Part shown: positions 11,944-23,700 of the stretch, piece by piece
Position numbering within the stretch: the stretch's first letter is position 1
Layout: every line of letters starts with the position of its first letter
NCBI GenBank assembly: GCA_003260075.1
Contig: QLIY01000254.1
Span: 117,550-181,549 of the forward strand
From: Phallusia mammillata
Lineage: Eukaryota; Chordata; Ascidiacea; Phlebobranchia; Ascidiidae
DNA length: 64,000 nucleotides
Reading direction: 5' to 3'
Notes under the pieces: model-generated
What the model saw: the letters and a program-made list of their open reading frames with translations, nothing else
What the model was told of the DNA's origin: nothing
The model's database searches: none
Made by a program: the position numbers and the translations under genes

Positions 11944-12117
11944 ATGCCAAAGATCGCTGCGGTGACTAAAAACCAATTTACTCTGATCGTCGTTGTGTGC
12001 TTGGTGCTTCTTTGCACGAAAACATTTGTTCAGGGACCTCACTTCGAAACCGTGTTATCTCGATTAAGTCGAATTCGAGAGCCCGGTCACATTCCACAAA
12101 TACCAGACCTGCCCTGA
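11944..12117 (+). CDS. Candidate small secreted peptide or first exon (57 aa)
   Basis: An ATG at 11944 opens a 57-codon frame ending TGA at 12117. The first 31 residues look like a signal peptide: a basic start (MPKIAAVTKNQ), then a hydrophobic core (LIVVVCLVLLC). A polar 26-residue tail rich in Arg and Pro follows (..LSRLSRIREPGHIPQIP..). Local GC is higher than the surroundings and codon use looks coding-like. I recognise no family. It could be a peptide precursor, a first coding exon or chance. The same frame is open upstream, where it overlaps a SINE fragment that I do not regard as coding. Confidence 0.3.
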   Translation: MPKIAAVTKNQFTLIVVVCLVLLCTKTFVQGPHFETVLSRLSRIREPGHIPQIPDLP

Positions 12118-12267
12118 CTTCGACCTCTCCCACCACACGCGTCTTCACCACCGAATGTTGATCGCTTGTCGAGCGTTGCGCGGTAAAGGTCAAAAAGGTT
12201 CAATGGCAATTTTACGCCCATTATTGTAACCGCAACGAAAATTTGTGTTGATTGGATTTGCACTGTT

Positions 12268-12438
12268 ATTTCGAAAATGGCAACTAACTAAAGATGGAGT
12301 GATAGTTTAGAAAATGTTGGAAATTTTATTCCAAATTAATCACAGCAGGGGGGGGGGGATTTCAAAAACAGCAACTAGCTAAAGATGGAATGATAGTTTA
12401 GAAAATGTTGGAAATTTTATTCCAAATTAATCACAGCA
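12268..12438. repeat. Direct duplication around a G spacer
   Basis: Copies at 12268-12347 and 12359-12438 flank a G run at 12348-12358. Confidence 0.85.
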
Positions 12439-13340
12439 AATATATGACTAGACTCCAGTAGAATGTCTTCAAAAACTGATTAATTGTGATTTAGCAGTGA
12501 TTGGAAAATACACGAACTCAATTTGAAATGTTAGTGTAAAAAATTTTTTTTAGGTCTAAATCAATCGTCGCAAACATCCAAAAATATTTGGTCGAAACCA
12601 TACAGGATTTCTTCACGAACAGATTAATTAAATATTTTGCCATATTGTGAACACAACAAATTTTCCTGTTCATGTTGTTAAAATTTAGTTGTAAGTCGTT
12701 TCAAAAGATTTTTTTAGCTTTTTGCCTTTAAGTGTTTCTCGGTTTAAATGGTTTTATGGGCTGTTTTACAACCAACCTATTTTCTCAAGTTATTGGTCCT
12801 TATTGGAAACGTCACGTTGGTAAAGTGCTGTGGTAAGGATCCACATAATACCCTTTTTTGTCACCAACACCTTCCATCACACGAATCATGAGATTTTCGC
12901 GTGAAATGAGTCAAATTTAAAGCGGGTGATTTCAAACCTAAAAACTTTTCATCAGCCACTAGAGACTGTGTTTAACTCCCTGCAGCAACTCAGGGTTGTA
13001 AATTTTGCTCATAAAAGGATTATTGCACTGAGAAAGAGGTTCTTGACCAAACAAACACAGCCTCAAAGGCGCTGGAAGGACAGCTAATAAACTCTTATTG
13101 ACTCTGCCCCATGCCTTCATTGCTTTCTCCCGTTTTCAAGGCTTTATTTTCTGTCCAGTCATGAAAACCAAACCGTGTTTTCCGGGAAACAACAATAGCG
13201 CTCAACTTTCGTCACCAAAGGGAGGACGGAGCGAAAGCAAAATATTTGGCAACTTTTTATTGTTGTTTTTGTTTTGTGCGGGTTTTCCTTTAAGGATTCA
13301 TAATCTCGTATTATTTAGTGGTTTCACTTTACGTGCTCAA

Positions 13341-13576
13341 GGACACACAGCATTTGGAAGACTTATTCCTGACCAACAGAATATAATTCGTTTGGTATCA
13401 CCAAGTAGGTTTTGCAGATATAGCTAACAAATCCTTGTATACAGTGCTTTTGGGGGGGGGGACAGGGACACACACATATTGTGAGACTTATTCCAGACCA
13501 ACAAAATAGAATTCGTTTGTTACCACAGAGTAGGTTTTGCAGATATAGCTAACAAATCCTTGTATACAGTGCTTTT
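13341..13576. repeat. Direct duplication around a 10-G spacer
   Basis: Copies at about 13341-13451 and 13466-13576 flank ten G (13452-13461). Confidence 0.85.
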
Positions 13577-13784
13577 ATGTTTAAGTTGATCTACATCGCG
13601 TAATCCGGATCTATTTTGGACAAATAGTTTGGTCCAAACGGGTCCGGATAAGGTTTACTGTAGTTTACAGCAATTGCTTCATTGGACTGCATCCATATAT
13701 TGTATATTTAAACATTGTAGATAGATCACTATGTACTCCGACCCTAACTTTAACCCCAAAACAATGCGGTCAGTTGAAAAGCAG

Positions 13785-13835
13785 CAGGTAATGAGTTCGA
13801 ATCCCAGCTCAACCTCAGTGCTGTTTATGGTTACC
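13785..13835 (+). repeat. tRNA-derived SINE fragment
   Basis: Contains GAGTTCGAATCCCAGCTCA, a strong pol III B-box/T-arm sequence. No complete tRNA fold is visible. Confidence 0.4.
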
Positions 13836-15383
13836 AATCTGGTGGGGCATTGTATTACTTAGTAACGAAAAGAATGCATCATAAAATACCATTCGATAAA
13901 TACTATTTGGTTTTTGTTGTTGTCCATCTAGTTTAATAAATTTGATAACACTGGAATTAATCACAGTTTACTGAATGTTATAGTTCTGAAAAAAGGTATT
14001 CTCACATCGTTACTAGTCGTTCTGGAATTTTATTTAGTCACTTTACCAAGTTAACAAAATATCTGATGATTAAATGGTTCAGGCGTCAGGGTGTCTTGTG
14101 TAAAGTAATACTTAACGTCGTCACGCAAAGCTTCTGAAAACCGAGAACGTCGCGATTTTAAATAAAACGCGCCGCTATCTTTACTAAAATTCCTAAACAC
14201 GCAAATGTGACAAATCGGTTTTACGTCAAGCCATGTGTGACGAAACGCATTGGACAAGTTTCAGTAACGTTTCGTTGTCCAACTTCTGTATTCTGTAATT
14301 TTATGTCGTCATTGTGGCTCGTAGCATTCATAAAACACGAGTTAGTCGTCTGTTTGTACAATGAAACGGTATTTTGTTGAGCACTCAGCCATTGTAACAT
14401 TACTGTGGTAAAGAGATGTCTGTAGTAAGACGATTTTGTGTTTATGTCTTTCCGAAATACCAAAGTCTTCTTCCAAATTATCTTTATTGCTATTAGATAA
14501 CTTTTCGCTAAACATTTGGGCATTATTTTATAAAGTTTGCAAAAATTGCGCACTTTTCGGCCCAAAGTATTGTTTTAGTTTTAAAAATGACACGAGGTTT
14601 TTATTTTGCAACATGCAACAGAGCGAGCTAGAAGTTAAGCATTGCTTTGTTAAGGGAACCAGGAACGACGTGCTTTTCTCATTACGGTGTGCACCACGTG
14701 CCTGTTGCTTGTATCTGATAATATTCCACATTACTTACGTGTCGCATTCCGTAAATAACTTGTACATTTGTCAGGGTAACAGAGTTTAAACTTTTCCAGT
14801 AAAATCTTGAAACCTTGCTGATACTTGAATAGTGGACAACACATTCTAAGGTAAATCCTTGAGTGATGTAGGTTTTGATAAGGTGGACTTTGACCAGAAA
14901 CGCATCACACACAACAGAGCTATTTTGTATTTACTAATCAAGAATATGCTTCAGTTTTCATGTATCTTTTGGCCTTGTGTGGCATTTCTGTGCTTTTATG
15001 CAATAACACACCTTTCAAACGGTATTATGAGTCACTTGCGATTGCATGGTATAACGAAGAAATTGTTGCAGGCATTAAGGTAATGTTTTTGTAGACAGGA
15101 GAGATATGAAATGTATTGTTCATCCTAATCCGCGTATTTAACCCAATTACGTTTTTGCGCTCTGATAACTCAAGTAACCTGGGTATTAAATGCATTATCC
15201 ATAAAGAGGGTAAGGGTGTCAAAGAAACTCTTAAATTTTATCTTTGAAATGCACAAAGGGGTAAATTAGATTAAAACGTTTGAGAATTTTAAACCGTGAT
15301 TGTGATAACACACTTTGATTGACAGGACAAAAAAGACTCATTTTCACATAAAGTAGCACAGCTTTTTCCAATCACCAGAGTTC

Positions 15384-15641
15384 AAAAGTCCATTTTGCCC
15401 CGCCTCCAATATTAGGTTTACACTGCGCCACAATTCAACGAACCTTCAGTTTTATCATGTACTAAGCTATGTCACACTCGAGGAGGCAATTTTCACTTGT
15501 TATTGCGTGCGGGGGGGGGGGAAAAGTTCATTTTGCCCCGCCTCCAATATTAGGTTTACACTGCGGTTTACACTTTCAGTTTTATCATGTACCAAGCTAT
15601 GTCACACTCGAGGAGGCAATTTTCACTTGTTATTGCGTGCG
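15384..15641. repeat. Direct duplication around a G spacer
   Basis: Copies at about 15384-15510 and 15522-15641 flank a G run at 15511-15521. The right copy lacks a short internal piece. Confidence 0.85.
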
Positions 15642-15848
15642 GAGAAGCAAGTTTCAGGAGCTTTTATCAGTTGTTTTCAAGCGTTTTTATGTTTACCCAC
15701 AGCGATATGTGGCTGGATTTGAACTTTGGATATTCTTGCCGCTTCAGCCGCATTTTTTGCCGATATTTTTCTGCACCACACAAAGGACCAATTGTTCGCT
15801 GTTTGTGGGGTAGCAGAATCGGTTTGTGTGCATATAAGGGAGTGCAGA

Positions 15849-16065
15849 GTGTCAATTAGATATGTAAGCATAATGTACACCACTAAATGGGATGTTATTT
15901 CTTATTCCCTGCTACTTTGCCCTTAACACTATTCGTAGCCCGTAGAGTGTAGGGGGGGGGGGTGTCAATTAGATATGTAAGCATGCTGTACACCACTAAA
16001 TGGGATGTTATTTCTGATTCCCTGCTACTTTGCCCTTAACACTATTCGTAGCCCGTAGAGTGTAG
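15849..16065. repeat. Direct duplication around a G spacer
   Basis: Copies at about 15849-15952 and 15962-16065 flank the G run at 15952-15962. Only a few substitutions separate them. Confidence 0.87.
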
Positions 16066-16164
16066 GTGCGCGTTGCTTATTCAAATATTGCCCCCACAAC
16101 GCATTTAGGGCAGGCAACACTATCCACACGTTCGGCCTATATTGACCTCATGCATGATCTGCAC

Positions 16165-16250
16165 AAAAGTGGGCAAAGACAACTGATCGGTTAGCGCTAG
16201 TGCTCACAAGGATGTGGGTTCTAATTTTGTCACGGCCACCAGTGCATCCC
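16165..16250 (+). repeat. Degenerate tRNA-derived SINE (family with 17215, 20170 and 20690)
   Basis: Contains GTGCTCACAAGGATGTGGGTTCTAATTTT followed by CACGGCCACC in its B-box region. Related text, CACAAGGTTGTG.GTTCTAATCCC, recurs at 20183-20228 on the plus strand and at 17221-17284 on the minus strand. This marks a dispersed tRNA-derived family. Confidence 0.5.
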
Positions 16251-16290
16251 CGAGCAAGAAACTTAAGCGGCATTACTCCAACGGCATTTG

Positions 16291-16839
16291 ATGGGTTGGA
16301 CTACTTTAAAGTTACCAATTCCTAAGTCGAAAAAGTTAAATAAAAGATGGTTCAATGGACTTGCAATAAAACAGGCAGCTCGATGGCGGACTCATTGTAA
16401 ACATAACGTATTTAGGCATTGCCCACCAATCATAAAAATGAATCAATCAAATATTAATTTGTTTAATATGATACACAAGCATGCTGTTTTTCGTTTAATG
16501 TCTACTTTTGTTGTATTGTTATCACAGCAGATGTATGTGCATTTTTGCCCATGCATTCATAAAACTCAACATCATAGCACCACAAAGCCCGTTTTGGGAA
16601 CCCTTGACTTGAAGCCTTGGGTCGAGTGCATGTTACGTCAACAAACAAGTAATGGTAGTGTGCCCGATATCTTTGCGTTGTGTACTAAAGGATGGTGTCT
16701 TATCTTTCCCTCCGTTCGACTTTTACCCCATGAAGCACTTAATGGGGGACTTAAAAAAACTTTGCAACAGGACTTTGGATCCTTAAGTAAAATTTCGACT
16801 TTCCTTCTTCACACAAGCGCAAATATCCAGCTCCTGTGA
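16291..16839 (+). CDS. Uncertain 182-codon open frame
   Basis: The longest uninterrupted ATG-initiated frame in the gene-poor part. A 182-codon frame is unlikely by chance in DNA this AT-rich. The product is basic, with scattered Cys and His, and has no motif, signal peptide or domain I can name. No splice or promoter context supports it and an old SINE fragment lies just upstream. It could be a decayed transposon coding piece or chance. Confidence 0.2.
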   Translation: MGWTTLKLPIPKSKKLNKRWFNGLAIKQAARWRTHCKHNVFRHCPPIIKMNQSNINLFNMIHKHAVFRLMSTFVVLLSQQMYVHFCPCIHKTQHHSTTKPVLGTLDLKPWVECMLRQQTSNGSVPDIFALCTKGWCLIFPSVRLLPHEALNGGLKKTLQQDFGSLSKISTFLLHTSANIQLL

Positions 16840-16917
16840 GCTTGCGTATGGGAATGCTAGAAAAAAAGCTAAAACTATTTTGTTTTAGTTATTTCTTTAT
16901 TGTTTTTTCCTCTAAGG

Positions 16918-17078
16918 CAGGGGTGCGAGAACTGTTCCTAGGGGGTGCGGGGATGCTGAATCATTGGGGGGGGGGCTGGTGAGGTCTATTCTATATAAGT
17001 AAAAAAATCCAGGGGGTGCGAAAATTGGTTGGTGATTTAAAAAGGGGTGCAGCAAGGAAAAAAGGTTAAGAACCACTG
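16918..17078. mobile_element. hAT-type MITE, 161 bp
   Basis: The left end CAGGGGTGCGAGAACTGTTC and right end GGTTAAGAACCACTG are imperfect inverted repeats. The flanks CTCTAAGG (16910-16917) and CTCTACGG (17079-17086) form an 8-bp duplication with one mismatch. A 10-G run lies inside at 16966-16975, so part of the interior may be missing. Confidence 0.8.
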
Positions 17079-17214
17079 CTCTACGGATTGCTGCACATTG
17101 CCCGTTGTGAACTAGTTTGAGATTGCAACCGTACTGTACTTATAGCAGGGTTTAAAGTTGGTGGTTATAAATCCGGGTTTTCGCTGGGTCATAGCAATGC
17201 TGCTAAAGTTTCCA

Positions 17215-17285
17215 ACATAGGCAAACATAAGTGACCGAGATGGGATCAGAACCCACAACCTCGTGAACACTAAGACTTGCCACCA
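17215..17285 (-). repeat. tRNA-derived SINE fragment
   Basis: The reverse strand reads GAGGTTGTGGGTTCTGATCCC followed by ATCTCGGTCA. This is the same family as the copies at 16165 and 20170. Confidence 0.5.
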
Positions 17286-18164
17286 CAAGTTTATTAAAAA
17301 CTGATTGACAGTAGAATTAAATAGGACGAAGGTTTAAGTATTTACCTAAAATTATCTTTGGAAAGCGATTCTCCGCATATGTATAATTGTGGGCATTGAC
17401 AGCACAGCAGGGGGGATGTACTTGAATTTGTTGATATATGGCGTTTTGACACTCAATGTGGCAGCGGTTCTTTGTTTGATGTTTACATTATGCCCTTACA
17501 TTTTATATTGAAGTGTCCCCCTTAATAAAGAGCAGTTTGTTGATTTGCCTGTGACAGAACGTGCAAAATAGATCGATTAATTAAGTAAGCAGCAGACAGT
17601 GCACGATGTTTCGACCTGTGGGGTCCCATCAGTGCGGTAGGTGACAAAAAATGACATTTTTTGTAAAATTATAACAAATTGAAGTTTAATTAAAACAAAA
17701 ACATACGTTACAAGGAAAAAAGGGTTAGGAAACACAGGTTTAGCATTAGGTCAAGTGCCTCGTGGTATTGATAACGTTGTATCAACGTGTCTTGTTATGT
17801 TGACTCGTGAATTTGCTTAAGGTTGGGAATTTGATAAGTGGTCCGACGAGAATGTTACCTCCTCAAACGAGGCATCGTGTGTGGAGTATGGTCTACAAGC
17901 TACGTGTGATCGATGGTGTTTTCCAACGTTGCTAGTGAACGTCTTAATTTAGGCAGTTGCTGTTTGCCTGTTTATGCCGCAAATAGCTACGGTATAGTTC
18001 GCTGTAAAGGTTATGTTTTTAGGTTTATTTCTACTTGACTGTACGTGTGTCTCTGTCGGTATTTTGGCAATCATTTTCGAAGTTAATTTTTAAACTTATG
18101 TCCTTTATTGGTTTTATTGAGGAATATAACCGCCCAAATAGGCTTAAAAAGCGACTTGCTTTTC

Positions 18165-18210
18165 TATTCAAACGTTTCGGCAAACGATAATGCCATCATC
18201 AGTGATATGA
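18165..18210 (-). ncRNA. Hammerhead-ribozyme-like motif (retroelement tail), copy 1
   Basis: On the minus strand the order is CTGATGA (18196-18202), a short hairpin with GGCA/TGCC stem, then GAAAC and the palindrome AAACGTTT. CUGAUGA + stem II + GAAA is the hammerhead core, known from Penelope-like elements where a palindromic stem III works in dimers. One extra nucleotide lies between CTGATGA and stem II compared with the canonical core, so activity is uncertain. Confidence 0.45.
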
Positions 18211-19939
18211 GGGGTCACATCAGTTACACCAGTTTATTAACACTTCATTCACGTAAAATATTGATTTTGGATTCGTAAAATAGTTTGTTGTCTAATGTTG
18301 AAACTCTAGAATAACCAGTCAATCGCACAGTTCTATGACTTAGTTGTGCAAAATCGCGAAATTCAGTGGTTTTAAGTTTCTGCGATTGCTCCTCAAATGT
18401 CGCACTATCTTCGGAATCCTCGCTAGTAAAATCAATTACCTTCGGATAGTGTCAGCAAAAACAGGCAGATCAAAATTCAACACTGGATTAATCGGGTTAA
18501 AAATCTCACCCAATGATTCAGAGATACTTAGCGATGCCACCAGCTGTTGATAAACCCACGTCGCGACGCTGTCTGGATTTTCGAACGCTCTCCAGACTTT
18601 GGGAGGCATTCCTGGTTTGTAAAAATCAATTTTAATAATGGTTGTAAAATTTATGCAGGACTTGGTACGTTGCGAGGGGCGGTATTTGATGTAAAGTAAG
18701 ATATAAACTTTCGCAATAAAACGCCAACTTATTCAAATAGAATGAAAAGAGAGGATATGTGGAAAAACATTTGAATAATAACACTTATCGTTTTTTTCTT
18801 CTCAAGTTTATAGTCCAAAGCCTGACTAAGCCTGTCTGTTTGTTGCTGTGATTTTCGTAAAACGTTTACGCATATAATTTTTTGTTATTTTATTGCTTCT
18901 ATCTTCTACGTGTGTGATTTTGGTTACTTGCAGAGGCGTTAGCATTTTAAAACGCTAGGTTAAATGTTCCTATTATGATCTGTTTGCCATATAGGGTGGT
19001 ACAGAAACTTAGGGTTAGTCATAATCTATTCCCTAACGTTGCGTTATGGGAGCAATACTTTTGTTAAATTTTTGCTTACTTTGGGATGTTTTGACGCTTT
19101 TTATCCGTTTTGTTTGCGCTACTTTATAAGTCGCATTTGATCTCTTAACACTTCATAATAACGCACAATACCACTCTTTTACGTTAAATTAGAAATTTTA
19201 AAACAATGTTATAAGAAATATATGGAAAAATTGGCTGCGGAACTACAATGAAATTGAACTATATTTGGTGATGCCAACTTGGTGAAATGTACATTGCTTT
19301 CATATGGAGCTGATTGATTTTGGTTAACCAAGCGTTAGCACCTAAAGGTTGCCTTGCTTAGAAATTTCAAATAAGTCAAACCATATTTACCCCAAACAAC
19401 CGAATAACTATTGACACAATCGTAGAAACCACGCCTATGCCCCACCCCCGCTACTTGACCAACCAACGCTTTCGCGACAACATTTACATCCAAGCAGGCA
19501 ACATCCACAATGAAACTGCCGCACGACCTCGTTATCACAATCGCCATTATTACGTCGTAATGTCGCGACAATAGAGCTAATGTCATTCGTCTGTCGTTTG
19601 TTTGTTGATGCTTGACAAGACGCTGTATACACACAACGGTTCGTGATTTTTCGCAACTTTTACGGGTCGTATTGCACCTACGATGTTTATGGCGTCTTTC
19701 GTCAATAAAGAATCATTCCCATTTATTTAAACAACCTTTTTAGACGAACCAAATGTAAGAACTCTTTGTCCCTGGAAGTCTCGCCAGCCGTTTATCTACC
19801 GGCTACGTAAAAGGTTTCGCGGAACAGGGCGGATGCTGTTAAAGTTGCTACCAATTAGAATATTGTAAAATCTTTCTTTTGGAGCGAGTCTGAAGGTCAT
19901 GTTTCACCAAACCGTTAAACACCTTTGCCTACACACAAT

Positions 19940-20230
19940 TTACGAAGGACGAACGCCTCGTCTGGTCTAATAGACAGAACGCAAGCGCCGAATCAACACA
20001 AGGTTTGCGATTAAGTGAAGTTCCGTTCGGTTTTCAGAAGCGTCACAATAAGACTCTCACTGAGCCTGGAAATTGCTGCGCAAGGTTTTGACGTTATGAA
20101 GCGCAAAAATGGGACAATTTGTGAACCAGGGCAAAAACGCGCTGCAGCTACACTTGTATTGTAAAACGATTTCCTTAATGAAACCCTGGCGCTCACAAGG
20201 TTGTGTGTTCTAATCCCGTCTCAGCCATAA
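19940..20230 (+). repeat. Degenerate SINE-like repeat, copy 1
   Basis: Shares AGACAG..ACG.AAGCG..GAATCAAC and a terminal GCTCACAAGGTTGTGTGTTCTAATCCCG (with TCTCAGCCA) with the stretch at 20540-20745. It ends in the tRNA B-box-like segment of the family at 16165. Confidence 0.45.
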
Positions 20231-20539
20231 GTTTTTCATATCATATTCGAGGAGTGTTGTTTTACTAAATTCAACAACCATCTACGTTATTTTTTACCTT
20301 TATTATTCGATTTTTTTATCATTTGGCCTAAAATGATGTAGGTTGTTTAATCAGGTGTTAAACAATTCCATATTTGTTTTTGAAGCTATTGTTTATTTAA
20401 ATGAACGCTCGTATGGTTAAAGCACTAGTTGCTGAACACGAAATACTGATTACCTTCCGCTTACTGGGAACGTCAGTTAAAAACGCGACTCATAAATTAA
20501 TAGGTAACAGGTTGTAAACCCGATTCCAAAAGGTGCTGG

Positions 20540-20750
20540 ACTATATATTTTGCCTCAGACAGACGTAACGTAAGCGGCTGATCAACGGACAACTGTTGGT
20601 TTGTATACACTGTGGTTTTCTGTCTCCTTTGTGAGACAAGTTTAATTTGATTAATTCCATGCACAGCAAATCCTTCGCCGCTGAATGTTGCTGGTAAAAA
20701 CGCTATGTGATCGCAAGGGTATGGGTTTTAATCTCTTCGTAGCCCGTTGT
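20540..20750 (+). repeat. Degenerate SINE-like repeat, copy 2
   Basis: Diverged copy of the repeat at 19940-20230. It has CAGACAGACGTAACGTAAGC, then CGCTATGTGATCGCAAGG, and a weak B-box GGTTTTAATCTC. Confidence 0.4.
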
Positions 20751-23700
20751 TTATTTAAAGGAAGAAACATTAACAGTATTAATTACTCCTACCTAAATCT
20801 CCAATGTGCTTTGACAAATCTTTAACTTTTTAATGAAGAAAATATTTGTAACTTATAATTTTCTGTACATAATAATGTAATAAGTCGTAAATTTAAAGAG
20901 AAAACGGAAAAACGGTATTTTTAAGGCAGTTTCCACAAATACCAATGTGTCCGATCTAGGGAGATTCAATGCCACGTGTTATTAACACCTTCGTTCTTAA
21001 AATACCGATCTCGGCAATTAACTCCATTAAGGCTCGCGATTACTACTTACAATATTCACAGCCAGTTGTAATTTGATCGCTAAGTCTGGTCTTCCCCTCG
21101 CCTAATAGCTGTTGATTTGGTTTGGGTTGCACCATGGAGAAAAGATATACGATTCGGACGATAGAGTTTCGGTCATGGGATTATTAACACCATTTAGTTT
21201 TGACAAATCACCATGACTAGCACGTCGATGTCTGTTTGTATTATTTGTTTGGTTTTGTATGTAAAACAAGATGTTGGGTTTTGCTTTAAACATTTATGAT
21301 GATGGTTAAATATGGCAATGACCTTTCGCTGCTGGGTACATGTCTTAGCCGGCGATTTTTCGTTTACCAATCGGAGATTTATTGTTAAATGCCAATAGCC
21401 TAAGTGTTATTTTAACCCCTCTTTGACAATTTCGTCCATGTTTTTTTTTCAAAAATCGATCTTTTGTGGACAAAAAATGTACAGAAGCGCGTTATATTGA
21501 AAAACAGAAACAAATGAATCACTTCGTATGTGGACATAGGTACACGTAGCAATAAATAATTAGGACAATTAAATTTTAAATAGCTTACTCAAAAAGTTTC
21601 AAAGAGCGATATATACTTTATCTTACAAATGTTTGTAATTAGTTCCCTTGTTCAAATACTGATCGAATACAAAAAGTTGTTTTTATTGTCTCTAAACTCT
21701 GAAGGGAGGCAAAACGCCGAGAATGTATCATCGCTTTAAAATGTCCCATGAGTTAACCAACTTTTTCCGATCCTAAGCTCAGTTCGCACGCGATTGAAAG
21801 TTCGTCACAAAACTTTTCAGAGGGGGTAGGTTCTTGCTGCCTGAATAACGCTCGTTAAAATCAACTGAAAAACATTTTTTCAACGTCTGTTTACGCTGGA
21901 AGACACCAAATCGCCATAAAACCTCTTCCCTTTGTCGTAAAACAATCAGAAACAATGGTATCGCGTGCTGCCAGTTCCAAGTCATCAAATATTTCTTCAG
22001 GCAAAAGTCAGTGGTGGCATTACATGAAAAAAGTTTAGTTAAACCTGCCACTGCGATGCTGACCATTAAACTACTTGGCACGCAACACGACCAACGCAGA
22101 GATGTTCCGTTAACTTCGGGTTTCCGCCGTTGATTCGGTCTGTTTGTGTCGTTAAATTCACGGCACATTTTGACACCAGAGTCTTGCATATGATTAAGTA
22201 CGCAACTGAAGGTTCCAAACAACAATAACAGGAAGATATGCAAGTCAATTCTGCGATGTTTTTCGTTTCCACCCAGTCATTTTATTATTTTATGTGGTTT
22301 TGGCCGACGTTTACGCCCACAGTAAATAAGGCTTGGGTGACCTGAAGTGGCTGATTCATGTGGTAATGTGAAACACAAATACTCATTCGAATTTGCGCAA
22401 TGTTACACTTCTGCGCCTCTTTCATGCAGATTTTATATTTCCACCCTTAAGCTCAGTCTTTTTAAATAATACTGATTTACCAGCACAATCATTAAAACTG
22501 TAAAGAAGTTTCACAACCATGAGTATATTTTTCTTGCTTTTGTGGTAAATTTTAGAAAACATTTTAGGCATCCGCTATCAGTGTGTCAAAAAGTTGTAAG
22601 TTGACCCCAACCTGATTTCCTTTCAATAAAACCCGAAATGTTGATAAAACAGGGGCACAAATAACGTTGAGTGTATAAAGTCGGACCCAAATTTAGTCCG
22701 TTTTATTAAAAGTTAAGCCCAAACCTGAGCGGAAAAACTCGACCCGTCTTACAACTATGTTTAGTTGAATAACCTCATAACAACTATGTTTAACCTCATG
22801 AACAAATTCGATTTTCGAAAGCTAACTAGGCTTTAAACAAGGCAAAAATGAGAACCTGTGTTGTATAAGTAAACGTAGAAATTACACTGGCCTGATTTCC
22901 ATCGACAGTTATTAAGGCTTGAAGGGTGTTATTTCACTCGAGGTGCCGGAAGCAGCAATTTCCCTATATTGCAACAATGTATTGTTCAAACGCGCGAGCA
23001 CGTGTTTTAATGTTCCGTTTGATTATGACGTCGCAATGTTGAACGCGCTGCTTTAATCAGACGTGATGTAACTTTTTTACGGCGCCTGTGTTCGAATATG
23101 TCGAGTGCCAATTAATGTGTGCTTCAGTGAGGTATATTTTTGATTGCTGTGTTTCAGATACAGGAGCTAATCGGTGAGTGATGGATTATTGTGTTGATCA
23201 TCAGAAACAACAACAGAGAGATAAATATATTATAGTTGATAGTGAGTTTGATATCAGCTACTTCAGACCTATTACCAGTGATTTATCGCAAAATAATTAC
23301 CTCTTTATTGCAATGATTTGCAAACTGTTAAGATCACAGCACCCATTGCAGGCTACAAATACAAAAACATGTCTTTGGCAGCACTTATGTTAAATTCATC
23401 GGGTCGGCTGTCTTCATTGGGCACAGGTTTTTTTTTAAGGTTTGGTTTGGGTGACCGCTAAGTAGTTTTAAGAGACCTCAAGTGTTTCATTTAAATAAGA
23501 AAAAATAGCCATATTTGCTTAAATAGCCATTTTGGGAAACCGCTGGAGAAATTTGCACCTTAAAAAAAACACTGATTGGGCATGCTCTATTTAATTTAAG
23601 GTTGGACTGTTGTGAATATATCCTGTCCAAGGGTTAAACCATAGATAGACAAGTCAATTTATGTGTTTCATTTTGTAGCTAAAGCACCTCGACAAAACTA

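Noticed and set aside
21779-22243. 154-codon minus-strand frame with apparent signal peptide
   Set aside because: The hydrophobic start has no ATG (it opens at TTG); the first in-frame ATG is after the supposed signal. No domain or splice context.
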